The translations under genes were made by a program, and so were the position numbers. Shown one piece after another: positions 35,012-43,061 of a DNA stretch of 64,000 nucleotides. The notes beneath the pieces were generated by a model. That model saw only the letters and a list, made by a program, of their open reading frames with translations, had not been told where the DNA came from and searched no databases. Source of the DNA: Halieaceae bacterium UBA5085 (GTDB taxonomy: Bacteria; Pseudomonadota; Gammaproteobacteria; Pseudomonadales; Halieaceae); contig DIAF01000003.1 of the NCBI GenBank assembly GCA_002414665.1, forward strand, positions 10,178 through 74,177, in the 5' to 3' direction. Within the stretch, counting starts at the first letter, position 1; each line of letters opens with the position of its first letter.

Positions 35012-38000
35012 TCAGGCGTATTGCAGCGCCACCTGCTTCTGGCCCACACAGTCACGCAGCTGCTGCAGGAGTTCGTCGCTGGGCGTGACCGACCAGCGTT
35101 CACCCAGCCGAATGCGCGCGCGACCGGCGGGCTGTTCATACCACACCGAAACCGGACAGCGGCCTCCCCCGGCTGCGGCAAGGGCCTGGGCCAGCCGGTC
35201 TGCCAGCGCGTCATCAAGCGCCGCCTGGCTGACCTCGATGGTCAGTTCCGCTGCATGGGACTCGCGCACCGCCTGCAGGCTGTGTACGTCCCGCGCACGC
35301 ACCGAAAGGCCGCCAGAATAATCATCGTGTGCCACGTTGCCCTCGACAATCACAATCTGGTCCTTGACCAGCAGGTCGCGCTTTTCACTGAGGGTTTCGG
35401 GGTAGACCGTCACCTCAATACGCGCGCTGCGGTCGTCCAGCTGCAGAATCGCCATCGTGTCGCCGCGCTTGGTCTTCATGGTGCGGCTGGCGACGATAAG
35501 TCCGGCCAGCATCTGGCTACCCTGCTTGTCGGCGCGTAAATCCGCGATCAACGTCGGCGCGAAACGCCGCACCTCTTCCGCGTATTCATCGATAGGATGA
35601 CCGGTGACATACAGCCCCAACGTGTCCTTCTCCCCGCTGAGCCGCTCACGCACTGACCAGGGCCGCACGGCGTGGAACGCGGCGTACACATCGCCCTCCG
35701 ACCGGGCCGTATCAGGCACTACCTCACCAAACAGGTCCGCCATGCCGCACTCGCGATTACTGGCACTCTGCTCGGCGGTTTTCAGTGCATCGTCCAGCGC
35801 CGCGAGCAGCACCCAGCGCTCTGTGCCGAGTCGATCAAAGGCGCCGGCACGGATCAATGCCTCGATCGCCCGCCGGTTGACCTTTCGCGGATCGGTGCGG
35901 GCGCAGAAATCGAACAGGTCGCGGAAGGGGCCGCCCTCCTCGCGCGCACGCAGCAGGTTTTCCACGGGGCCCTCACCCAGCCCCTTGATGGCACCGAGTC
36001 CGTAGATGATCTCGTTGCGGCTGTCCACCGTGAACATGTACTGGCCCTCGTTCACATCGGGCAGTCGGAGCGCCAGTTGCATGGCCCGGCATTCCTCGAC
36101 AAACACCACGATCTTGTCTGTGTTCTGCAGTTCCGAGCTCATGACCGCCGCCATGAAGTGCGCGGGGTAATGGGTTTTCAACCAGGCGGTCTGGTAGGAC
36201 ACGAGTGCGTAGGCCGCGGAGTGCGATTTGTTGAAACCGTAGCCGGCAAATTTCTCCACCAGGTCAAAAATGCGAATGGCCAGCTCGCCGTCAATTCCCT
36301 TGCTGCGCGCGCCCTCTTCAAACACGGCACGCTGCTTGGCCATCTCCTCAGGCTTTTTCTTGCCCATGGCACGACGCAGCAGATCGGCTTCACCGAGGCT
36401 GTAGCCGGCGAGTTCCTGGGCAATCTGCATGACCTGTTCCTGGTACAGGATGATGCCGTAGGTGGGCTCCAGGATGGGCTTGAGCAATACATGCTGGTAT
36501 TCAGGGTCCGGGTAGGAGATTTTCTCCCGCCCGTGCTTGCGATTGATGAAGTTGTCCACCATGCCCGACTGCAGTGGTCCGGGACGGAACAGCGCGACCA
36601 GGGCGATGATATCCTCGAAGCAGTCCGGCTTCAGGCGCTTGATCAGGTCTTTCATGCCGCGCGATTCCAGCTGGAACACCGCCGTGGTCTCGGCCGCCTG
36701 CAGCAGCCGGAAGCTCGCGGCGTCGTCCAGGGGAATCGCGCTGATGTCCAGCGGCTCCTCTCCCTGCTGCGCCCGCACGGCGTTGATCATACGCACCGCC
36801 CAGTCGATGATGGTCAGCGTGCGCAGGCCCAGGAAGTCGAATTTGACGAGTCCGGCATCTTCCACGTCGCCCTTGTCGTACTGGGTGACCAGACCGCCCC
36901 CGGCTTCATCGCAGTACAGCGGGGAGAAGTCGGTCAGACGGGAGGGCGCGATTACCACGCCGCCGGCATGCTTGCCCACGTTGCGCGTGATGCCCTCCAG
37001 CTGTACCGCCATGTCCCAGATTTCCAGCGCCTGATTGTCCTCGGCGAGGAAGTCCCGCAGCACCTCCTCCTGTTCCAGGGCCTTTTCCAGCGTCATGCCG
37101 ACTTCGAAAGGAATCATCTTCGACAGTTTGTCGCCGAGGCTGTAGGGCTTGTTCTGCACCCGCGCCACGTCGCGCACCACGGCCTTGGCCGCCATGGTGC
37201 CGAAGGTAATGATCTGTGACACGGCTTCACGGCCATAGGTGTCGGCCACATAGTCGATCACCCGGTCACGCCGGTCCATACAGAAATCGACATCGAAGTC
37301 GGGCATGGACACCCGCTCCGGATTGAGGAAGCGCTCGAACAGCAGGTCGTACTGCAACGGATCGAGGTCGGTAATTTCCAGTGCGTAGGCCACCAGTGAG
37401 CCGGCACCGGAGCCACGCCCCGGACCGACGGGAATCTCGTGCTGCTTGGCCCAGCGAATGAAATCCATAACGATCAGGAAATAACCGGGGAACCCCATCT
37501 GGATGATGGTATCCAGTTCGAAGTCGAGGCGCGCCCGGTAGGTTGCCTGGTGTTGGGGGAATTCCGGGCTGGCGGCGTCAAACAGGCGCGCCAGGCGGCG
37601 ATCAAGGCCCTCGTGGGAGAGTTGCCTGAAATAGGCATCCATGGTCAGGCCAGCGGGCACCGGGTAGTCGGGCAGATAGGGCTTGCCCAGTTCCAGTACC
37701 AGGTTGCAGCGCCGCGCGATTTCCACGGAATTCTGCAGTGCCTCCGGCAGGTCTGAGAACAGCGCCGCCATTTCGGCGGGCGAACGCAGGTACTGCTGGT
37801 CGGTGTAGGCACGCACCCGCCGCGGGTCGTCAAGGGTACGCCCCTCGCGGATGGACACGCGCGCCTCGTGCGCCTCGAATTCGCTGGCGTCCAGGAAACG
37901 CACATCGTTGGTCGCAACCACCGGGCAGGCAAGGCGCCCGGCCAGTTCCACGGCCGCGTGCAGGTGCGTCTCGTCACCCTCACGCCCTGTGCGATGGACT

Positions 38001-38500
38001 TCCAGGTAAAAGCGTCCGGGATACAGTCCCATCCAGTAGGCCGCGCGTGACTCGGCCTGCGCGGCGCGCTCCGCCAGCAGTGCCTGCCCGACATCACCGG
38101 CTGCACCGCAGGAGAGGGCGATGATGCCGTCACTGCGCTCCGCCAGCCAGGCCTTGTGCACATAGGGCTCCCCGAGGTACTGCCCTTCGGTATAGGCACG
38201 CGAGATGAGCACGGTGAGATTGCGGTAGCCGGTGTCGTTCATGGCGAGCAGGCAAAGCGGGTAGGCGCGCTCTGGATCGTCCTCGTCGAGAACCCGCAAA
38301 TCCACGCCGAAAATCGGTTTGACGCCGGCTGCGAGGGCGGCCTTGTACACCTTGATCAGTGCGTAGAAATTGCTGCAGTCAGTGACCGCTACCGCCGCCA
38401 TGCCGAGCGCTGCAACGCGCTCGACCAGCGGCTTGACGCGCACCATGCCGTCTACCAGTGAGTACTCGGTGTGCAGCCTGAGATGTACAAAATCGGTCAT
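35012..38500 (-). CDS. dnaE: DNA polymerase III alpha subunit
   Basis: The 1162-residue replicative polymerase, the usual length for DnaE1. The N-terminal PHP domain starts FVHLRLHTEYSLVDGMVRV. The catalytic aspartates D401 and D403 in PDFDVDFCMDRRDRV coincide with the E. coli numbering. Later come the thumb/finger blocks (GPGRGSGAGSLVAYAL; LVKFDFLGLRTLTIID; GYGFNKSHSAAYALVSYQTAWLK), then the HhH and OB-fold regions (DTLGLYVTGHPIDEY, MAILQLDDRSARIEV). It is last in the long lpx cluster, 9 bp after rnhB. The usual neighbour accA does not follow. Confidence 0.98.
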   Translation of the reverse strand: MTDFVHLRLHTEYSLVDGMVRVKPLVERVAALGMAAVAVTDCSNFYALIKVYKAALAAGVKPIFGVDLRVLDEDDPERAYPLCLLAMNDTGYRNLTVLISRAYTEGQYLGEPYVHKAWLAERSDGIIALSCGAAGDVGQALLAERAAQAESRAAYWMGLYPGRFYLEVHRTGREGDETHLHAAVELAGRLACPVVATNDVRFLDASEFEAHEARVSIREGRTLDDPRRVRAYTDQQYLRSPAEMAALFSDLPEALQNSVEIARRCNLVLELGKPYLPDYPVPAGLTMDAYFRQLSHEGLDRRLARLFDAASPEFPQHQATYRARLDFELDTIIQMGFPGYFLIVMDFIRWAKQHEIPVGPGRGSGAGSLVAYALEITDLDPLQYDLLFERFLNPERVSMPDFDVDFCMDRRDRVIDYVADTYGREAVSQIITFGTMAAKAVVRDVARVQNKPYSLGDKLSKMIPFEVGMTLEKALEQEEVLRDFLAEDNQALEIWDMAVQLEGITRNVGKHAGGVVIAPSRLTDFSPLYCDEAGGGLVTQYDKGDVEDAGLVKFDFLGLRTLTIIDWAVRMINAVRAQQGEEPLDISAIPLDDAASFRLLQAAETTAVFQLESRGMKDLIKRLKPDCFEDIIALVALFRPGPLQSGMVDNFINRKHGREKISYPDPEYQHVLLKPILEPTYGIILYQEQVMQIAQELAGYSLGEADLLRRAMGKKKPEEMAKQRAVFEEGARSKGIDGELAIRIFDLVEKFAGYGFNKSHSAAYALVSYQTAWLKTHYPAHFMAAVMSSELQNTDKIVVFVEECRAMQLALRLPDVNEGQYMFTVDSRNEIIYGLGAIKGLGEGPVENLLRAREEGGPFRDLFDFCARTDPRKVNRRAIEALIRAGAFDRLGTERWVLLAALDDALKTAEQSASNRECGMADLFGEVVPDTARSEGDVYAAFHAVRPWSVRERLSGEKDTLGLYVTGHPIDEYAEEVRRFAPTLIADLRADKQGSQMLAGLIVASRTMKTKRGDTMAILQLDDRSARIEVTVYPETLSEKRDLLVKDQIVIVEGNVAHDDYSGGLSVRARDVHSLQAVRESHAAELTIEVSQAALDDALADRLAQALAAAGGGRCPVSVWYEQPAGRARIRLGERWSVTPSDELLQQLRDCVGQKQVALQYA

Positions 38501-38509
38501 GGGGTCAGT

Positions 38510-39118
38510 TTACCCCCGGTGCGTCTCCGGCAACAGTTTTTTGACCGGCGCAAAGCTGCGACGGTGTGCCGGCGTCACCCCGAGATGCCGCAGGGCCTGC
38601 AAATGCTGGGCGGTGGGATACCCTTTGTGGCTGGCGAATCCGTAGCCGGGATAGCGCTGGTCCAGCTCGACCAGTTCGGCATCCCGCTGCACCTTGGCGA
38701 GAATGGAGGCTGCCGCGATGCAGGCCACACGGTCATCCCCGCCAATCACCGCGTCTGCCCGGTAGGACCAGACCGGCAGGCGGTTGCCATCAACCAGCAC
38801 GCTGACCGGCTGCGGATTCAGCGCCTCCACCGCGCGACGCATAGCCAGCAGCGAGGCCTGCAGCACATTCAGTGTATCGATCTCAGCCACAGAGGCACGT
38901 CCTAGCGCCCATGCCACGGCGTGCTCGCGTATCTGTTGCGCGAGGGCCTCGCGACGTTGCGGACTGAGCTTCTTGGAATCGCGCAGGCCGGGAATGGGTG
39001 CCGCCGGATCCAGGATCACGGCCGCCGCCACCACGTCACCCGCCAGCGGACCGCGACCGACTTCGTCCACGCCGGCTACGCCGGGTGCATCGCCGTCAAT
39101 GGCCAGCAGATCGTTCAT
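38510..39118 (-). CDS. rnhB: Ribonuclease HII
   Basis: A 202-residue RNase HII that removes RNA from RNA-DNA hybrids and misincorporated ribonucleotides. The active-site motif [20 protein letters not shown] carries D18 and E19; further family blocks are [41 protein letters not shown] and [11 protein letters not shown]. It overlaps lpxB by 4 bp and precedes dnaE, the normal order. Confidence 0.97.
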   Translation of the reverse strand: MNDLLAIDGDAPGVAGVDEVGRGPLAGDVVAAAVILDPAAPIPGLRDSKKLSPQRREALAQQIREHAVAWALGRASVAEIDTLNVLQASLLAMRRAVEALNPQPVSVLVDGNRLPVWSYRADAVIGGDDRVACIAAASILAKVQRDAELVELDQRYPGYGFASHKGYPTAQHLQALRHLGVTPAHRRSFAPVKKLLPETHRG

Positions 39119-40269
39119 CGCGCACGGTCGTCCAGCACCGCCTCAATGCCATCGGCGCAGCGCTCGCCGAAGCCCAGCGCCAGTGACTGGTGAATAGCGG
39201 CAAAGGCCTGACGCTGCTCTGCGGCCACCTTCGCGTTGTACAGCAGCGGCTGTACCGCGGCGACCAGCCCTGCGGGGGTCGCGTCCTTCTGGATCAGTTC
39301 CGGTACCAGTGCGCGCCCCGCCAGGATATTGGGCAATGCCGCGAAGGGAATGCGCACCAGCCGCGACACCAGCGCCCAGCTCAGGGGCGCCATACGGTAA
39401 GCCACGGCCATGGGCCGCTGTACCAGTAGTGCCTCCAGCGTAGCCGTACCGGACGCCAGCAGGACAGCATCCGCTGCCGCCATCACCTCCCGCGAGCGCC
39501 CCTGAACCAGCGTTAACGGGAGCGCCCCGGCGGGCTCCAGCAAGGCGCGTATCTGCGCCGCACGCTCGGCGTTAGCGGCAGGCAGGGCAAACTGCAGCTC
39601 CGGGTCTGCCGCGGCAAGACGGCGCGCGACTTCCAGAAACAGGGGCGTCAGCGCCGCCACTTCCCCCCCTCGGCTACCGGGCAACAGGGCGAGCAAGCGA
39701 CCCTCCTTCGCGAGTCCCAGACTGGCGCGGGCGCTGTCCCGATCTGTGAACAGCGGGACCTCGTCAGCCAGCGGATGCCCGACAAAGTCGGCCGCAATGC
39801 CGTGCTGGTGGTAGATCGCCGTTTCGAAAGGGAACAGGCACAACATCCGGTCTACGGCGCGACGAATCTTGCGAATACGCCCCTGGCGCCAGGCCCAGAC
39901 CGAGGGGCTGACCAGATGCACAGTCTTGATGCCCGCCCGGCGCAACTTCGACTCCAGACGCAGACAGAAGTCCGGCGAATCGATGCCGATGAACACGTCG
40001 GGGGGATTGGCGAGAAAATGCCGGTACAGGCTGCGGCGAATGCGCAACAGCTCCGGCAGGCGTTTCAGGGGCTCAACAAAACCCATCACCGACAGGCGAT
40101 CCATGGGAAACAGGCTGTTCAGGCCCTCCGCCTGCATCAGCGGCCCGCCAATCCCTTCCACGTCGAGATCACGGTAGCGGCGGCGCAGCGCTGACAGCAG
40201 CCGCGAGCCCAGGATATCGCCAGAGGCCTCGCCAGCGAGAATGCCAACGCGCAGGCGTTTGCCTGCCAC
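39115..40269 (-). CDS. lpxB: Lipid-A-disaccharide synthase
   Basis: A 384-residue glycosyltransferase that joins UDP-diacylglucosamine and lipid X into the lipid A disaccharide at the inner membrane. Motifs: [75 protein letters not shown] and [20 protein letters not shown]. Its start overlaps the lpxA stop by one base, giving translational coupling. Confidence 0.97.
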   Translation of the reverse strand: MAGKRLRVGILAGEASGDILGSRLLSALRRRYRDLDVEGIGGPLMQAEGLNSLFPMDRLSVMGFVEPLKRLPELLRIRRSLYRHFLANPPDVFIGIDSPDFCLRLESKLRRAGIKTVHLVSPSVWAWRQGRIRKIRRAVDRMLCLFPFETAIYHQHGIAADFVGHPLADEVPLFTDRDSARASLGLAKEGRLLALLPGSRGGEVAALTPLFLEVARRLAAADPELQFALPAANAERAAQIRALLEPAGALPLTLVQGRSREVMAAADAVLLASGTATLEALLVQRPMAVAYRMAPLSWALVSRLVRIPFAALPNILAGRALVPELIQKDATPAGLVAAVQPLLYNAKVAAEQRQAFAAIHQSLALGFGERCADGIEAVLDDRAR

Positions 40270-41039
40270 TAGCGGACGATGCCGCGCTCCGAGGCGCGTA
40301 TGGAGTCGATCATCACCTGCACCTCGGGGGTATCGCGCAACATGGTTTCCAGCCGCTGGATGGCCAGCTCCAGTGTCAACCCCTGCCGATAGACAATCTT
40401 GAAAGCGCGCCGGAGCTGGCTGATCGCCTCGGCGGAGAAGCCGCGCCGGCGCAGCCCCTCGATATTGATGGTCTTGGCCTCAGCGGGCGCTCCACTGACG
40501 GTAACGTAGGCGGGCACATCCTTGCCGATAGCAGTACCCATGCCACTGAAACTGTGCGCGCCTATCTTGCAGAACTGATGCACCAGGGTATAACCGCTGA
40601 GTATCGCCCAGTCGCCCACCTGAACGTGGCCCGCCAGCGCAGTGTTATTGACCAGAATGGTGTGGTTGCCAATACAGGAGTCATGGCCGATGTGCACGTA
40701 GGCCATGATCAGGTTGTTGTTGCCGATGGTCGTTTCCGCCCGGTCCTGAACGGTGCCGCGATGGATAGTCACGTTTTCGCGGATAATGTTGTTGTCGCCG
40801 ATCACCAGATAAGTCGGTTCGTCCCGGTATTTCAGGTCCGGGGTCGCCTCACCAATCGTCGAGAACTGATAGATATGGTTGCCCGCACCGATGCGCGTTG
40901 GGCCCTTGATAACGACATGTGATTCAATCTTGCACCCCGGACCGATCTCGACATCCGGGCCTATCAGTGTCCATGGACCTACTTCAACATCGTCGGCGAC
41001 GCGGGCTGAGGGGTCTACAATGGCCTGACTGTGAATCAT
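40269..41039 (-). CDS. lpxA: UDP-N-acetylglucosamine acyltransferase
   Basis: A 256-residue left-handed beta-helix enzyme that starts lipid A synthesis by adding a 3-hydroxyacyl chain from ACP. Hexapeptide repeats fill the first 190 residues (AIVDPSARVADDVEVGPWTL...), with the signature HIGHDSCIGNHTILVNNTAL and GDWAILSGYTLVHQFCKIGA. The C-terminal helical part (LRRRGFSAEAISQLRRAFK) binds ACP in homologues. It is 3 bp downstream of fabZ. Confidence 0.97.
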   Translation of the reverse strand: MIHSQAIVDPSARVADDVEVGPWTLIGPDVEIGPGCKIESHVVIKGPTRIGAGNHIYQFSTIGEATPDLKYRDEPTYLVIGDNNIIRENVTIHRGTVQDRAETTIGNNNLIMAYVHIGHDSCIGNHTILVNNTALAGHVQVGDWAILSGYTLVHQFCKIGAHSFSGMGTAIGKDVPAYVTVSGAPAEAKTINIEGLRRRGFSAEAISQLRRAFKIVYRQGLTLELAIQRLETMLRDTPEVQVMIDSIRASERGIVR

Positions 41040-41042
41040 GGG

Positions 41043-41471
41043 TCAGCGGTCGGCGCAGAGAATGGTGGCGGAGGCGCACAGGGCGCCATCAACGTCAGAA
41101 CTGACCGCAAACTTCCAGATACCGCGGCGGTCCGACAGGATCTTCGCGCGCAACATGACCTGATCCCCCGGCACACAGGGGCGCTTGAAACGCAGGTCGT
41201 CAGCGCCGACAAAGTAGTACATGGAACCGTCGGCCGGTGTCTTGTTCATCGACTTGAAACCCAGGATGCCCGCCGCCTGGGCCATAGCCTCAAGCAACAT
41301 CACGCCGGGAAACACCGGCTTCTCCGGGAAATGGCCGTTGAAAAAAGGCTCATTGATGGTCAGGTTCTTGCAGGCGACGATGGACTCGCCCAGGTTCAGC
41401 TCCAGCACCCTGTCCACCAGCAGAAAAGGATAGCGGTGCGGTAGGTGGTTGCGAATTTCGGATATATCCAT
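41043..41471 (-). CDS. fabZ: 3-hydroxyacyl-[acyl-carrier-protein] dehydratase FabZ
   Basis: A 142-residue dehydratase of fatty-acid elongation. Catalytic residues H47 ([12 protein letters not shown]) and E61 ([12 protein letters not shown]) are present, with [13 protein letters not shown] near the start. The ATG at 41471 gives the family-like start [13 protein letters not shown]; a TTG two codons earlier has better spacing from a GGGGGA tract and cannot be excluded. Confidence 0.96.
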   Translation of the reverse strand: MDISEIRNHLPHRYPFLLVDRVLELNLGESIVACKNLTINEPFFNGHFPEKPVFPGVMLLEAMAQAAGILGFKSMNKTPADGSMYYFVGADDLRFKRPCVPGDQVMLRAKILSDRRGIWKFAVSSDVDGALCASATILCADR

Positions 41472-41495
41472 GATCAAGCTGCGGGTCCCCCACGA

Positions 41496-42509
41496 TCACT
41501 GTTGTTGCTGTTTTTCCAGTCCCGCAAGGCGCTTCTGGATACTCTCCAACTGCGCAAACCGCACAGCGCTGCGTTTCCAGTCCCGGGTGGAGGCCATTGG
41601 CGTTCCCGAGGAATAGGAGCCTGGCTCGGTGATCGACTTGGTGACCATGGTCATGCCTGTGATATGCACGTTGTCGCAGATCTCAACGTGACCGACAACA
41701 CCAACACCACCCGCGAGCGTGCAGTTCGCCCCTATAATCGTGCTTCCCGCCAATCCGGTGCAACCCGCGATCGCGGTATTTTTGCCGATGTGGCAGTTGT
41801 GTGCGATCTGCACCAGATTGTCGATGATGGCACCGTCCTCAACAACGGTATCTTCCAGCGCGCCACGGTCGATGGTCGTGCAGGCGCCGATCTCCACGTG
41901 GTCGCCGATGCGCACACCACCGAGCTGATGAATTTTCTGCCAACCCTCGGGGCTCGGCGCAAAGCCGAAACCATCAGCTCCCAACACCGCATTCGCGTGC
42001 AGCGTGCAGTGCTCGCCAATCGTCACATCGCGGTAGAGCACGACGCTGGCGTGCAGGCGGGTGCCCGTACCGATCCGGCAGCGTTCGCCGACCACACAAT
42101 TGGCACCCAACACCACATTGGGCCCGATCTCCGCGCCAGCATCAATCACCACATTGGGCCCCACCGAAACCCCGTGTGCCAGCCTTGCCTGCGCTGACAC
42201 GGTCGCGCTGGGATGCACGCCGGGTTCTGCGAGGGATTCATCAACAAACAGTGCCGTGGCACGGGCAAACGCCAGATACGGGTTATCGGCCAGCAAACAG
42301 GCGACGGGGCAGCGCTCCGCCTGGTCGGGTCGCAGGATGACGGCCGCGGCCCGGGTCTGCTGTAACTGTCCCAGGTAGCGCGCGCTGGCCAGAAACGACA
42401 GCTGCGACGCACTGGCGCGCCCAAGCGGCGCTATGCCCGTCACTGACAGCGACGGGTCACCGCGCAGCTCGGCCCCCAGGAATGCAGCCAGCTCTCCCAG
42501 GGTACGCAT
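41496..42509 (-). CDS. lpxD: UDP-3-O-acylglucosamine N-acyltransferase
   Basis: A 337-residue third-step lipid A enzyme. An N-terminal uridine-binding domain (MRTLGELAAFLGAELRGD ... LSFLASARYLGQL) precedes a left-handed beta-helix with hexapeptides (HPSATVSAQARLAHGVSVG..., VGERCRIGTGTRL). The active-site region reads NLVQIAHNCHIGKNTAIAGC, and the end has QLESIQKRLAGLEKQQQQ, a short coiled coil. It lies 6 bp after skp. Confidence 0.97.
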   Translation of the reverse strand: MRTLGELAAFLGAELRGDPSLSVTGIAPLGRASASQLSFLASARYLGQLQQTRAAAVILRPDQAERCPVACLLADNPYLAFARATALFVDESLAEPGVHPSATVSAQARLAHGVSVGPNVVIDAGAEIGPNVVLGANCVVGERCRIGTGTRLHASVVLYRDVTIGEHCTLHANAVLGADGFGFAPSPEGWQKIHQLGGVRIGDHVEIGACTTIDRGALEDTVVEDGAIIDNLVQIAHNCHIGKNTAIAGCTGLAGSTIIGANCTLAGGVGVVGHVEICDNVHITGMTMVTKSITEPGSYSSGTPMASTRDWKRSAVRFAQLESIQKRLAGLEKQQQQ

Positions 42510-42515
42510 GATGAC

Positions 42516-43034
42516 TTACTCGGTGAAGGCCTGGTTGAGCTTGTCTGTCACCTTGGCGGTGATGCTGTAGCCGGCATCCGCGTGGATAACGGAACCGCGC
42601 TGCAACAGGAGACCAATACCTTCCGTGGTGATGAGTTCCTGCAGAACCTCCTGCACCTTGGGCGACATCTCCTGCAGCAGTTGCTGGCCGACCTGTTGCT
42701 CGGTCTGCTGCAACTTGCCCGCTACGTGCTCCAGGTCCGCCTGCTTGCTGGCCAGGTTACGGCGTGCGGAGAGCTGCTGATCCTGGCTCATCACCGCGGA
42801 GTCCTTCTGGTAATCCTTGACCATCTTGTCCAACTCGTCCTTCAGGCGGTCAAACTCTGCCTTGTCGGACTTGTAGGCATCGTTGTTGCGCTCAGCGGTC
42901 AAACGCTTCTGCGCATGGTCGGTTTGCAGAATAGCCTGCTCGAGATTGACCACGGCAATTTTGCCCTGCGCCCAACCGAAAGTCGGCAGCAGCAGAGCGG
43001 CAGTGAAACATACGGTTTTAAGGACTCTAGACAC
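42516..43034 (-). CDS. skp: Periplasmic chaperone OmpH/Skp
   Basis: A 172-residue OmpH-family chaperone carrying unfolded outer-membrane proteins across the periplasm. It has a signal peptide (KTVCFTAALLLPTFGWAQG), the conserved KIAVVNLEQAILQT opening and a long charged helical hairpin (about 45-125). The GTG at 43034 is preferred because GGAG lies six bases upstream; a TTG four codons earlier overlaps that site. It directly follows bamA, as usual. Confidence 0.93.
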   Translation of the reverse strand: MSRVLKTVCFTAALLLPTFGWAQGKIAVVNLEQAILQTDHAQKRLTAERNNDAYKSDKAEFDRLKDELDKMVKDYQKDSAVMSQDQQLSARRNLASKQADLEHVAGKLQQTEQQVGQQLLQEMSPKVQEVLQELITTEGIGLLLQRGSVIHADAGYSITAKVTDKLNQAFTE

Positions 43035-43061
43035 AATACACTCCAACGTCAGAAAAAATGA

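Noticed and set aside
35672..37219. 515-codon plus-strand open frame
   Set aside because: Antisense to dnaE; a by-product of high GC.
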